Shown piece after piece: positions 26,834-35,864 of a DNA stretch of 64,000 bases. Positions within the stretch are counted from its first letter, which is position 1. Each line of letters opens with the position of its first letter. The stretch is taken from contig JAFRQS010000031.1 of the NCBI GenBank assembly GCA_017428495.1, positions 62,001-126,000 of the forward strand, given 5' to 3'. The position numbers and the translations under genes were made by a program. This DNA is from Bacilli bacterium (GTDB taxonomy: Bacteria; Bacillota_I; Bacilli_A; RF39; UBA660). Below the pieces are notes generated by a model. That model ran no database searches, had not been told where the DNA came from, and worked only from the letters and a program-made list of their open reading frames with translations.

Positions 26834-29800
26834 ATGAATTTTAAAATAGTTAAGGAAGGTAAAACAAATGTAGTTGGATTATCTGAAGAATTAGAAAGTG
26901 TATATATTAATAGTATTTATAAAGAGAAAAAATCAAATGTGTTAATTGTTACTAATACTATATATGAAGCTAATAAATTATATAATTCTATATTAAAATA
27001 TAATTCAAATGTGTATTTATTTCCTATGGATAGTTTTATTACAAGTGAATCATCTATCACTAGTCCAGAATTTGAAGTAACTAGATTAGAAACTTTAAAT
27101 ACTATTATCAATTCTAATGATAAAAAAATTATTATTACTAATTTAATGGGATTTTTAAGGTATTTACCTACTAAAGAAAAGTATTTAAGTAGTATTATAA
27201 AGTTGAATGTTAATCAAGATGTAGATAAGGATGAATTATATAGAAATCTATGTAGAAATGGTTATAAAACGGAAACATTAGTAAGTAAAACAGGTGAAAT
27301 ATCTAGTAGAGGATTTGTAATAGATATATTTCCAATAAATGAGGATAATGCGATAAGAATAGAATTTTTTGGGGACACAATAGAATCAATTAGATATTTT
27401 GATGTGAATACGCAATTATCAATAAAAAAAATAGATAACATAGTAATAACTCCTTTTAGTGAATTTTTAGTAGATGAAGATTTAGAATTTAATGAGAGAA
27501 AGCAAAGAAATTTAATTAAATATGGTAAAGTTGCAAGTTTAATAAAATATATGAATGATCCAATACTTATATATAAGGACTATACTCAAATATACAATTC
27601 ATATTTATTATTGCAAGAAGAAATAGCAAATTATAATTTGTCTTTGAATTCTAATCAAAAATATATGCATGATTTAGAGGAATTTAATGAAAAATGTGAA
27701 ATATATATATCGAGTGTAGATGATATTTTACCAAATATACGTATTACAGATACGCATAGTTACGTTAGTCATGAAATTGTAAATTATGATGATAATATCG
27801 AATTAATCAATAGTGATTTAAACATGTATATTCATAATCACAAAACAGTAATTATATGTTTAGATAATGAAACACAATTTAAAAATTTTGTAAAAGCATT
27901 AAACCTTACTTATTTTAAAACAACAATGGATAATATAAAGGATAATACTATAAATATTGTTATTAAACCTATTACAAAAGGTTATATATTTGATAATTTA
28001 GTAGTTATCGGATCTTTTAATTTATTTAAAAGTGTGATAAGTAAATCTTTATATAAAAGTAAATTCAAATATGGTACCAGAATATCTAAATTAGATTCTC
28101 TTAATGCAGGTGATTATGTTGTACATAATATTCATGGTATAGGAGTATATCAGGGGATAGTAGCATTAAAAAAAGGAAATATTGTAAAAGATTATTTACA
28201 GATTAAGTATAAAGATGATGGTAAATTGTATATTCCTGTTGAGAAGATTGAATTAATTACTAAATATTCATCTAATGATGGGATTATCCCAAATATAAAC
28301 AAATTAGGTGGAACTGAATGGCAAAAAACAAAATTAAGAATAAGAGATAGGATGAAAAATGTTGCAGGAGAACTTCTTCGAATTGCAGCAGAACGAAAAG
28401 CAAAAAGTGGTTATGCATTTCCAACTGATACAGAAGAGCAAGCTGTTTTTGAAAGTGAATTTCAATATGAAGAAACTAGAGATCAAATAAAAGCAACGGA
28501 TTCAATAAAAAAAGAGATGGAGTCAACTTCTCCTATGGATATGTTATTATGTGGGGATGTTGGCTATGGTAAAACAGAGGTGGCATTTAGAATTATTTTT
28601 AAAGCAATATGTGCAAATAAGCAAGTAGCATATTTGTGTCCAACTACAATACTATCTAATCAACAATATAAATCAGCGTTACAAAGATTTAGTAATTTTC
28701 CAGTAAATATTGCATTATTGAATAGATTTACAACAAAAAAGGAGCAAGAAGATATTATTAAAAGATTAAAAGAAGGAAAGATAGATATTTTATTTGGTAC
28801 ACATAGAATATTAAGTGATGATGTGTCATTTAAAGATTTGGGCCTTTTAATTGTAGATGAAGAACAAAGATTTGGAGTAACACATAAAGAAAAACTAAAA
28901 AAGTATAAAGCAAATATAGATGTTCTTACGCTATCTGCTACTCCGATACCTAGAACCTTGCAAATGTCTATGTTGGGAGTAAGAAGTCTTGCACTTATTG
29001 AAACACCACCAAATAATAGGTATCCAGTTCAAACTTATGTATTAGAAGAAAATAAATATATTATTAAAGATGCAATATATAAAGAAATGTCTAGAAATGG
29101 ACAGGTGTATATATTGTGTAATAGAATTGAATCTTTTGAAGAAAAAATTAATGAGATATCCAATCTAATACCAGGTATAAAAATTGGTTGTGCACATGGC
29201 AAGATGAATAAAAATGAAATAGAAGATGTAATGATTAGATTTGTTAATAAAGAGTTTGATGTTTTATTATGTACAACAATAATTGAAACAGGTATTGATA
29301 TTTCTAATGTAAATACGCTTATAATATTAGATGCTGATAGGTTTGGACTTAGTCAGTTATATCAAATAAGGGGTAGAGTTGGTAGAACAAATAAAGTAGC
29401 ATATGCATATTTGATGTATGGTAAGCAAAAAGTATTGAGTGAAATTGCTACAAAGAGATTATCTGCAATTAAAGAATTTGCAGAATTAGGTAGTGGTTTT
29501 TCTATAGCTATGAGAGATTTATCTATTAGAGGTGCTGGAAATGTTTTAGGTGAAGAACAATCTGGATTTATAGATACTATAGGTATAGAATTATATTTGA
29601 AAATGCTTGATGAAGAAGTAAAAAAGCTTACTAATGGTGAAGTTTTTGAAAAAGAAGAAGTTGAGGAATCGGTATCTCTTGATGTAGAAACTCATATTGA
29701 AGATACATATGTAAGTGATGATAAGTTAAAGATTGAAATACATAAAATTATTAATACTATAAATAGTATTCAAACATTAGAAAACGCTAAGAATGAAATA

Positions 29801-30106
29801 GAAGATAGATTTGGCAAGATAAGTGAAAAAATGCTTATATATATGTATGAAGAGTTATTTGAAAGTATGAAGAAAGATAAAGGTATAGAAATAGTTAAGC
29901 AAACAGATAAATTTATTGAATTATCATTTAATAGTGAATATACAAATAAATTAAAAATAGAAGAATTATTTGTTAAAACATATAAAATATCTAAAAATTT
30001 TAAATTTTCTTATATTAATAAGCGATTAGTAATAACTTTACAACTACATAATTTAGATAAGCATTGGATATACTATATAATTGATTTATTATCTGTTTTG
30101 GAATAA
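26834..30106 (+). CDS. mfd: transcription-repair coupling factor Mfd
   Basis: 1090 residues, slightly shorter than the 1177 of B. subtilis. UvrB-like N-terminal part, RNA-polymerase-interacting domain (about 425-500, DYVVHNIHGIGVYQG...), and a RecG-like helicase with Walker A GDVGYGKTEVA (about 578-588), DEEQ box VDEEQRFGV and SATPIPRTL. The C-terminal TRCF domain follows. It displaces RNA polymerase stalled at lesions and recruits UvrA. Confidence 0.97.
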   Translation: MNFKIVKEGKTNVVGLSEELESVYINSIYKEKKSNVLIVTNTIYEANKLYNSILKYNSNVYLFPMDSFITSESSITSPEFEVTRLETLNTIINSNDKKIIITNLMGFLRYLPTKEKYLSSIIKLNVNQDVDKDELYRNLCRNGYKTETLVSKTGEISSRGFVIDIFPINEDNAIRIEFFGDTIESIRYFDVNTQLSIKKIDNIVITPFSEFLVDEDLEFNERKQRNLIKYGKVASLIKYMNDPILIYKDYTQIYNSYLLLQEEIANYNLSLNSNQKYMHDLEEFNEKCEIYISSVDDILPNIRITDTHSYVSHEIVNYDDNIELINSDLNMYIHNHKTVIICLDNETQFKNFVKALNLTYFKTTMDNIKDNTINIVIKPITKGYIFDNLVVIGSFNLFKSVISKSLYKSKFKYGTRISKLDSLNAGDYVVHNIHGIGVYQGIVALKKGNIVKDYLQIKYKDDGKLYIPVEKIELITKYSSNDGIIPNINKLGGTEWQKTKLRIRDRMKNVAGELLRIAAERKAKSGYAFPTDTEEQAVFESEFQYEETRDQIKATDSIKKEMESTSPMDMLLCGDVGYGKTEVAFRIIFKAICANKQVAYLCPTTILSNQQYKSALQRFSNFPVNIALLNRFTTKKEQEDIIKRLKEGKIDILFGTHRILSDDVSFKDLGLLIVDEEQRFGVTHKEKLKKYKANIDVLTLSATPIPRTLQMSMLGVRSLALIETPPNNRYPVQTYVLEENKYIIKDAIYKEMSRNGQVYILCNRIESFEEKINEISNLIPGIKIGCAHGKMNKNEIEDVMIRFVNKEFDVLLCTTIIETGIDISNVNTLIILDADRFGLSQLYQIRGRVGRTNKVAYAYLMYGKQKVLSEIATKRLSAIKEFAELGSGFSIAMRDLSIRGAGNVLGEEQSGFIDTIGIELYLKMLDEEVKKLTNGEVFEKEEVEESVSLDVETHIEDTYVSDDKLKIEIHKIINTINSIQTLENAKNEIEDRFGKISEKMLIYMYEELFESMKKDKGIEIVKQTDKFIELSFNSEYTNKLKIEELFVKTYKISKNFKFSYINKRLVITLQLHNLDKHWIYYIIDLLSVLE

Positions 30107-30204
30107 ATTGGTAATTTTTTCCAATTATCTTAAACCTATTGATTTAAAAAAACTCATATTATATACTTACTCACGTAATTTAATAGTTAATTAATAGTAA
30201 ATTG

Positions 30205-30233
30205 GTATATTTTATAATTACACTCACATAATA
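30205..30233 (+). promoter_or_regulatory. candidate sigma-G promoter of spoVT
   Basis: GTATA (30205-30209), 17 bp, CATAATA (30227-30233), 28 bp before the spoVT start. The B. subtilis sigma-G consensus is GYATR, 16-18 bp, CATNHTA, which this fits exactly; spoVT is a sigma-G gene there. Confidence 0.6.
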
Positions 30234-30261
30234 AAAAAGAAAAAGAAAGTGAGGTAATGTT

Positions 30262-30780
30262 GTGAAATCGACGGGTGTATTAAGAAGAATAGATGAATTA
30301 GGAAGAATTGTAATTCCAAAAGAAATAAGACGTAATTTAAAAATAAAAGATGGAGAGTCTTTAGAAATATTTATTGATGATGATGCGGTTGTATTAAAAA
30401 AATATTCTGATATGAAAGATTTGCATGATATTGCCCAAAATTGTAGTGATTCTTTTTATGATGTAATAAATAATGATATTTTGATAACAGATTTAAACAA
30501 AGTAATTGCAGCTTCTGGTCAAATGAAGAAAAAATATTTAAATAAAGAAATAAGTAAATTTATATCTGATAGTATAAAAAATAGGAGTATAGAAGCTGAA
30601 ATTCATAATGCAGAAATAGTAGATGGAATACATGAAGAAAGTGAAATTATTATTTCTTATGTTGTTGTATCTGGAGATGCAGTGGGTTCAGTTATAATAC
30701 TTTCTGATAATAAAATTAATGATTTAGTAAAGAAAACTTCTAATTTTATAGCAAAGTTTTTAGGAAAGCATCTTGAATAA
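30262..30780 (+). CDS. spoVT: stage V sporulation protein T
   Basis: 172 residues from a GTG at 30262 (GAGGT six bases upstream). N-terminal AbrB swapped-hairpin DNA-binding domain STGVLRRIDELGRIVIPKEIRRNLKI (3-28), then a C-terminal GAF-like domain with DYLNK-like KKYLNKEISKFI. Forespore regulator of late sigma-G genes; length and position after mfd match SpoVT rather than the ~95-residue AbrB. Good evidence that sporulation is, or recently was, functional. Confidence 0.93.
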   Translation: MKSTGVLRRIDELGRIVIPKEIRRNLKIKDGESLEIFIDDDAVVLKKYSDMKDLHDIAQNCSDSFYDVINNDILITDLNKVIAASGQMKKKYLNKEISKFISDSIKNRSIEAEIHNAEIVDGIHEESEIIISYVVVSGDAVGSVIILSDNKINDLVKKTSNFIAKFLGKHLE

Positions 30781-30802
30781 AATATAGATATTATGTTATA
30801 AT
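30773..30802 (+). promoter_or_regulatory. promoter of the T-box/dut-metG unit
   Basis: TTGAAT (30773-30778), 18 bp, TATAAT (30797-30802); the -35 overlaps the end of spoVT. Confidence 0.7.
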
Positions 30803-30807
30803 TTGCT

Positions 30808-31004
30808 TGTTTTATGAATTGCAGTGAAGAAATGAGTAAGCAAACAGAGTATTAAAGAGAGTCTATTGTGGTGAAATTAGATATACAAAATTTGCTGAAT
30901 ATGGTTTTGGAGCATAATCGTTACTCGCGTTAAGAGAAGAGTGCATAGAATCTATGAACTAAGGTGGAACCGTCCTATTGGACCCTTAGATTATAGATTT
31001 TTTT
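30808..31004 (+). ncRNA. T-box leader, probably tRNA-Met responsive
   Basis: The T-box core AAGGTGGAACCG is at 30961-30972. Stem I features are AGTAA (30835-30839), an AGAGAG bulge region (30855-30860), GGTGAAA in the distal loop (30870-30876) and GCAAA/TTTGC pairing. After TTTGCTGAAT the triplet ATG (30901-30903) is the best specifier candidate, which fits the metG gene downstream. A long terminator (AATCTAT...ATAGATT, 30949-30999, then TTTTTT) is mutually exclusive with the antiterminator that contains the T-box sequence. Uncharged tRNA should allow readthrough into dut-metG. Confidence 0.93.
30949..31004 (+). terminator. regulated terminator of the T-box
   Basis: Stem AATCTAT/ATAGATT, CTAAGG/CCTTAG and GTCC/GGAC with a TATT loop, then a T-run. 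Confidence 0.9.
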
Positions 31005-31018
31005 ATTTAGGAGGATAT

Positions 31019-31483
31019 ATGAAAAAAAGAGGATTTGAAGTTGCAAAAGGATGGGAAGATAAAAATATTAATCTTCCAGTTAGAAAAACTGCTAGATCGG
31101 CTGGATATGATGTGGAAGCTGCAGAAGATATTATTATTCCAGTATTTGAAAATGGTTGTAAGCCAACATTAGTTCATACAGGACTTAAGGCATATTGTCA
31201 AGATGATGAATGGTATATGTTAGCTAATAGATCATCTAATCCTGGTAAAAAGAAATTAGTACTAGCAAATGGTATTGGAATAATTGATGCGGATTATTAT
31301 GGTAATCCAGATAATGATGGTGAATTTATGTATGCATATTATAATATAGGAAATGAACCAATAGAAATAAAAAAGGGTGATGTAATTGGTCAAGTTGTGT
31401 TTCAAAAGTTTTTAGTTACCGATGATGATAATGCTACTGGAAACAGAACTGGTGGATTTGGTTCAACAGATAAAAGGAGGTAA
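31019..31483 (+). CDS. dut: dUTP diphosphatase
   Basis: 154 residues from the ATG at 31019 (TAGGAGG upstream); an in-frame ATG at 30941 lies inside the T-box and is rejected. All five trimeric dUTPase motifs are present: SAGYDVEA, ANRSSNPGK, GIGIIDADYYG (with the base-selective Tyr), GDVIGQVVFQKF and the C-terminal GGFGSTD. Hydrolyses dUTP to dUMP and PPi, which feeds ThyA (at 43673) and keeps uracil out of DNA. It sits between a T-box and metG, so a nucleotide enzyme appears to be under aminoacyl-tRNA control. Confidence 0.94.
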   Translation: MKKRGFEVAKGWEDKNINLPVRKTARSAGYDVEAAEDIIIPVFENGCKPTLVHTGLKAYCQDDEWYMLANRSSNPGKKKLVLANGIGIIDADYYGNPDNDGEFMYAYYNIGNEPIEIKKGDVIGQVVFQKFLVTDDDNATGNRTGGFGSTDKRR

Positions 31484-31487
31484 ATAT

Positions 31488-33002
31488 ATGGATAAATATT
31501 ATATTTCAACAGCAATAGCATATACATCTTCTAAACCTCATATAGGCAATACATATGAGATTATTTTAGCAGATGCAATTGCTAGATTTAAAAGATCAAA
31601 AGGCTATGATGTTTATTTTCAGACAGGTACAGATGAACATGGAATTAAGATAGAAGAAAAAGCAAGAGAAGCTGGAATAGAACCACAGGAATATGTGGAT
31701 AGGGTTGCAGCTCAAATTAAAAATATATGGGATTTAATGAATACAAGTTATGATAAATTTGTTAGAACAACAGATAAACATCATGAAGAAGTTGTACAAC
31801 ATATATTTAAAAAAATGTATGAAAAAGGTGATATTTACAAAGGAGAATATAAGGGATTATATTGTACACCATGCGAATCATTTTGGACTGAATCTCAGTT
31901 AGTAGATGGTAAATGTCCAGATTGTGGAAGAGAAGTAAAAGAACAAGTAGAAGAAGCATATTTCTTTAAATTAAGTAAATATCAAGATAAATTAGAAGAA
32001 TTATTTAATACACCAGGATTTATAGAACCCGAATCAAGGAGAAATGAAATGATTAATAATTTTATAAAACCAGGTGTACAAGATTTATGCGTTTCAAGAA
32101 CTTCATTTAAGTGGGGGATACCCGTTGATTTTGATCCAAAGCATGTGGTATATGTTTGGCTGGATGCATTAACAAACTATATTACTAATATTGGATATGA
32201 TGTTGATAATGTTACTGATGAATTTAAAAAATATTGGCCGGCAGATTTGCATTTGATTGGTAAAGATATTATAAGGTTTCATACAATTTATTGGCCATGC
32301 TTTTTATGGTCATTAGATTTACCATTACCAAAAAAAGTATTTGGGCACCCATGGTTACTAATGAATAATGATAAAATGAGTAAATCAAAAGGTAATGTAA
32401 TATATGCTGATGAATTAGTAAAGGAATTTGGAGTAGATGCAGTTAGATTTTATGTATTACATGAAATACCTTTTGCAGCGGATGGAAATATTACCCATGA
32501 TTTAGTTGTAGAAAAAGTAAACTCTGAACTTGCAAATGTATTAGGAAACTTAGTACAGAGAACTATATCGATGGGTAATAAATATTTTGAAGGTAATGTC
32601 TCAAACAAAAGTGTTTATGAAAATATAGATACAGACTATATTAATTTAATAAATAATTTAGATAAACTAGTTACAGAAGATATGGATTCTTATCATGTTG
32701 CAGATGCTATTACAAAGATATTTGATTTATTAAGAGCAAGTAATAAATATATTGATGAAACTACTCCATGGGTATTAGCAAAAGATGAAACTAAAAAAGA
32801 TAGATTGGAAACTGTAATATTTAATTTGCTTGAAGCAATAAGGGTAAGTGCAATTTTACTTGAATCATTTATGCCTGATACAAGTGTAAAAATTTTAAGT
32901 CAATTGAATATTGAAGTAAGAGATTTACAATATAATGTGTCAAATAATTATAAATTGAGCCAACCTACACCATTATTTGCAAGAATTGATGTTAAAAAAT
33001 AG
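31488..33002 (+). CDS. metG: methionyl-tRNA synthetase
   Basis: 504 residues from the ATG at 31488, 8 bp after GGAGG. Class I synthetase with HIGN (in SSKPHIGNTYE, about 14-24) and KMSKSKGN (about 297-304). The zinc knuckle is CTPCESFWTESQLVDGKCPDCG. The C-terminal tRNA-binding (EMAP-like) domain of the ~660-residue B. subtilis enzyme is absent; shorter MetRS of this size are common. Charges initiator and elongator tRNA-Met; regulated by the T-box. Confidence 0.97.
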   Translation: MDKYYISTAIAYTSSKPHIGNTYEIILADAIARFKRSKGYDVYFQTGTDEHGIKIEEKAREAGIEPQEYVDRVAAQIKNIWDLMNTSYDKFVRTTDKHHEEVVQHIFKKMYEKGDIYKGEYKGLYCTPCESFWTESQLVDGKCPDCGREVKEQVEEAYFFKLSKYQDKLEELFNTPGFIEPESRRNEMINNFIKPGVQDLCVSRTSFKWGIPVDFDPKHVVYVWLDALTNYITNIGYDVDNVTDEFKKYWPADLHLIGKDIIRFHTIYWPCFLWSLDLPLPKKVFGHPWLLMNNDKMSKSKGNVIYADELVKEFGVDAVRFYVLHEIPFAADGNITHDLVVEKVNSELANVLGNLVQRTISMGNKYFEGNVSNKSVYENIDTDYINLINNLDKLVTEDMDSYHVADAITKIFDLLRASNKYIDETTPWVLAKDETKKDRLETVIFNLLEAIRVSAILLESFMPDTSVKILSQLNIEVRDLQYNVSNNYKLSQPTPLFARIDVKK

Positions 33003-33041
33003 TATTTTATGTTATACTTTATTTAATATAAGGAGGAAGTT

Positions 33042-33308
33042 ATGGCTTTGAAAAGTGTTTTATTACCTATTTTATTAGCGGTAGTAGCTTTAATATTAAT
33101 AATTGTAATAGTAAATGTGCTATTTAGATTAGCACAACTAGATATTTGGATTTTAAAATTTGGAGCAGTTTTAATGGCATGGTATTTTTTAGGACCAATA
33201 TTACTGGATTGGCTTGAGGAAATTCTTGAAATAGATGTTAATGAGGGAGTAAAGATTTTATATATGCCAATTCAAACAATTTTAGAAAAAATTCATGGAT
33301 TAGTGTAA
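33042..33308 (+). CDS. small membrane protein of unknown function
   Basis: 88 residues with a strong AAGGAGG ribosome site. Helix at about 6-30 (LLPILLAVVALILIIVIVNVL), a second hydrophobic segment at about 38-55 with GAVLMAWYFLGP, then a soluble acidic tail (DWLEEILEIDVNEG) and an amphipathic end. I do not recognise the family. It lies between metG and tatD, where B. subtilis has nothing comparable. Confidence 0.7.
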   Translation: MALKSVLLPILLAVVALILIIVIVNVLFRLAQLDIWILKFGAVLMAWYFLGPILLDWLEEILEIDVNEGVKILYMPIQTILEKIHGLV

Positions 33309-33398
33309 ACTGACAATAAAATACATAATTTTTATAAGCATATGTTATTATTTATGTGTTATTATAAAATAGCAGTAAATATTAGCAAAGGAGAAATT

Positions 33399-33569
33399 AT
33401 GAAAAAATATGTAAATAAGTCCGTTAAAAGGACTTATATGGGATTCTTTATAATCATGTATTGTTGTATTGGATGCTTGATTTTTAATTTTTCCTATATA
33501 GATTTAATTTATTTGTTAGTAGTAATTGCACATCTTATAATATTTAGTATAAAAGTTAGAAAAATATAA
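33399..33569 (+). CDS. very small membrane protein, unknown
   Basis: 56 residues from the ATG at 33399, placed after AAAGGAG; the longer ORF from 33342 has no ribosome site. Basic N-terminus (MKKYVNKSVKRTYMG) and two hydrophobic helices (about 15-32 and 35-50). A perfect 8-bp inverted repeat ATAAGTCC/GGACTTAT (33415-33422, 33430-33437) falls inside the coding sequence. No family recognised; may be lineage-specific. Confidence 0.5.
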   Translation: MKKYVNKSVKRTYMGFFIIMYCCIGCLIFNFSYIDLIYLLVVIAHLIIFSIKVRKI

Positions 33570-33597
33570 AATTATACCTTTGTGGTATAATTTTATT
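33569..33597 (+). terminator. perfect 11-bp inverted repeat with T-run before tatD
   Basis: AAAATTATACC (33569-33579) and GGTATAATTTT (33585-33595). It can end the upstream transcript. Its right arm also contains an extended -10 (TG-G-TATAAT, 33584-33592) for tatD. Confidence 0.7.
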
Positions 33598-33610
33598 ATG
33601 AGGTGATTTT

Positions 33611-34363
33611 ATGATTGATACACATTGTCATCTATCTTCTCTTGATTATGATAATTTAGAAGATATAATTGATAATATGAATAAAGAAAATATATGTGCT
33701 ATAACAAATGGTATTGATGAAGTAACTAGTGATGAAGCTATAGAATTGTCGAAAAAATATAATAATATATATTCAGCAATTGGGTTTCATCCTTCAGAAA
33801 TAGAAAAAATTTCAAATAAATACATAGAATATATTGAGAGAAACATAAAAAATATAGTAGCTATTGGAGAGATAGGATTAGATTACCATTATGGTAAAGA
33901 AAACATGGCTGAACAAAAAAAATTATTTGAGAACCAACTTAAATTAGCAGAAAAATATAAGTTGCCTGTTATTGTACATAGTAGAGATGCAATTATGGAT
34001 ACATATGATATATTGAAAAAGTATAATGTTAGAGGAGTATTACATGCTTTTTCTGGTAGTTTAGAGATGGCTAATAAATTTATTAAATTGGGATTTAAAT
34101 TAGGTATAGGAGGAGTAATTACATTTAAAAATTGTAATCTTAAAAATATAGTATCAGATATAGATATAAAAAATATAGTATTAGAAACGGATTCCCCATA
34201 TTTATCTCCGGAACCGGTTAGAGGTAGAAAGAATACACCTTTAAATTTGAAATATATTGTTGATTATTTGGCAAATTTAAAAAAAATATCATGTGAAGAA
34301 GTTATAAATATAACAAACAATACAGCTTCTACAATATTTGACTTGAATTCTAAATTATGTTAA
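33611..34363 (+). CDS. tatD: TatD-family metal-dependent DNase
   Basis: 250 residues. TIM-barrel amidohydrolase fold with metal ligands in IDTHCHL (2-8), GEIGLDYHYG (about 92-101), IVHSRDA, LHAFSGS and ETDSPYLSPEP (about 200-210). Family members are 3'-5' exonucleases with a role in DNA repair. Same place as yabD of B. subtilis, downstream of metG. Confidence 0.94.
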   Translation: MIDTHCHLSSLDYDNLEDIIDNMNKENICAITNGIDEVTSDEAIELSKKYNNIYSAIGFHPSEIEKISNKYIEYIERNIKNIVAIGEIGLDYHYGKENMAEQKKLFENQLKLAEKYKLPVIVHSRDAIMDTYDILKKYNVRGVLHAFSGSLEMANKFIKLGFKLGIGGVITFKNCNLKNIVSDIDIKNIVLETDSPYLSPEPVRGRKNTPLNLKYIVDYLANLKKISCEEVINITNNTASTIFDLNSKLC

Positions 34364-34388
34364 CATTTATTTATATGGAGATGATAGA

Positions 34389-34976
34389 ATGCAAAATTTT
34401 ATAGCTAAATCGTTAAAATTTTTGTTATCTACAATTGTTATTGTATGTGCATTAACAAGTGCTTTTATCACCCCAAATTTTGAAAGTTCAAGTTCAATAT
34501 TAAATATTAATGCAATATATAGCTTAGTACCATATAAAGATTCTTTGGTTAATGAAGTGACATTAGCAGGAGAATATCCAGTACTAGATACTTTTGTTGG
34601 AACGGTAACAGCTTATGGACCTGATTGTGTTGGTTGTATAGGAATAACATCATCTGGTTATAAAGTTGCAGAAAGAGAAAATGGGGTATTTAAAACTATT
34701 ACTACAACATATAATGATAGTGAATATGGTGAATTGAGAATTCTTGCTGCTGCAAATACAAAATTTCCTATAGGAACAGTAATGCGTATGAGTGGTGCTA
34801 ATATTGATGGATACATAATAGGAATAGTTCTTGATACAGGTTCTGCAATGAGACAAGCGTGGAGTAGAGGAGAAATATTAATTGATCTAATGTTTGAAAC
34901 TGAAAATTCAGATGAAGTTTATATTTTTGGGCGAAGAAGAAATGTAACAATGGAAATATTACGTTATGGAAGATAA
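34389..34976 (+). CDS. secreted 3D-domain protein (YabE/YuiC-like)
   Basis: 195 residues. N-terminal signal or anchor helix (about 9-28, FLLSTIVIVCALTSAFI). The C-terminal 3D domain (about 70-195) has TVTAYGPDCVGCIGITSSG, ILAAANTKFPIGTVM, IGIVLDTGSAMR and ILIDLMF. The three conserved Asp of the double-psi barrel are partly seen (DTG and IDL). YabE in B. subtilis has the same position but also DUF348 and G5 repeats, which are absent here. The usual DxGGAIKGxRIDL reads DTGSAMRQAWSRGEILIDL. Likely a lytic transglycosylase-like or cell-wall enzyme. Confidence 0.85.
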   Translation: MQNFIAKSLKFLLSTIVIVCALTSAFITPNFESSSSILNINAIYSLVPYKDSLVNEVTLAGEYPVLDTFVGTVTAYGPDCVGCIGITSSGYKVAERENGVFKTITTTYNDSEYGELRILAAANTKFPIGTVMRMSGANIDGYIIGIVLDTGSAMRQAWSRGEILIDLMFETENSDEVYIFGRRRNVTMEILRYGR

Positions 34977-34997
34977 ACTCCTTTTAGGAGTTTTTTT
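34975..34997 (+). terminator. terminator after the 3D-domain gene
   Basis: AAACTCCT / AGGAGTTT tight hairpin followed by seven T, starting in the stop codon. Confidence 0.85.
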
Positions 34998-35009
34998 AAA
35001 GGTGAAGTT

Positions 35010-35822
35010 ATGAATCAAAAAGACTTTATAAATAATTATAATTTTAAGTTTAAAAAGAAGTTTGGTCAAAATTTTTTATTAGATGATAATGTTTTAAATA
35101 ATATAGTAAATAGCGCTAATATTGATAAAAAAACATTAGTAATAGAAATTGGGTGTGGTGCAGGAGCATTAACAAGAAAAATATTGGAACATACAGATAT
35201 GGTTGTTGGTTATGAAATTGATGAAACATTAACTCCAATATTGTCAACAATAGAAAAAGCAAAAATACTATTTAAAGATTTTTTAAAAGCAAATGTAAAA
35301 GAAGATATAAATGAATATAATTATGATAAATTATATGTTGTTGCTAATTTACCTTACTATATAACAACACCGATAATTAATAAAATTATTACTGATAATT
35401 TAGAAGTAGATAAGATAGTTGTAATGGTTCAAAAAGAAGTTGGAGATAGATTTTTAGCAAAACCAAATACAAAGGAATATAATTCTTTATCTATATTTAT
35501 AAATTATTATTATGATGTAAAAAAAATGTTTTTAGTTAGTAAAAATGTATTTATGCCTAAACCAAATGTAGATAGTATTGTAATAAGTCTAAGTAAAAAA
35601 GATAAAAAAATAAATATATTAGATGAAAATTTGTTTTTTAAGTTAATAAAAGATTCATTTGTTCAAAAGAGAAAAACATTAAAAAATAATTTGAAAAATT
35701 ATAATTTTGATTTAATAAATCAAGTATTAAAAGAACATAATTATAGTGATGACGTTAGAGCAGAAGCTTTACCAATAGAAATATTTGCAGAAATATCTAA
35801 TAAATTATCACAAAATACTTAG
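35010..35822 (+). CDS. rsmA: 16S rRNA (adenine-N6,N6) dimethyltransferase
   Basis: 270 residues. Dimethylates A1518 and A1519. N-terminal KFGQNFLLDD, SAM motif VIEIGCGAGALTRKIL (about 45-60), the substrate motif NLPYYITTP (about 114-122) and the C-terminal helical domain with KRKTLKNNLKNY. The rnmV (RNase M5) gene usually upstream is absent. Also called ksgA. Confidence 0.97.
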   Translation: MNQKDFINNYNFKFKKKFGQNFLLDDNVLNNIVNSANIDKKTLVIEIGCGAGALTRKILEHTDMVVGYEIDETLTPILSTIEKAKILFKDFLKANVKEDINEYNYDKLYVVANLPYYITTPIINKIITDNLEVDKIVVMVQKEVGDRFLAKPNTKEYNSLSIFINYYYDVKKMFLVSKNVFMPKPNVDSIVISLSKKDKKINILDENLFFKLIKDSFVQKRKTLKNNLKNYNFDLINQVLKEHNYSDDVRAEALPIEIFAEISNKLSQNT

Positions 35823-35864
35823 TTCTTTTTTTTTGCTTTTTGAATATATTTAATTGGTGATAAA

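Noticed and set aside
30941-31018. In-frame ATG extending dut upstream
   Set aside because: It is within the T-box terminator and codes for residues unlike any dUTPase; the ATG at 31019 has a strong ribosome site.
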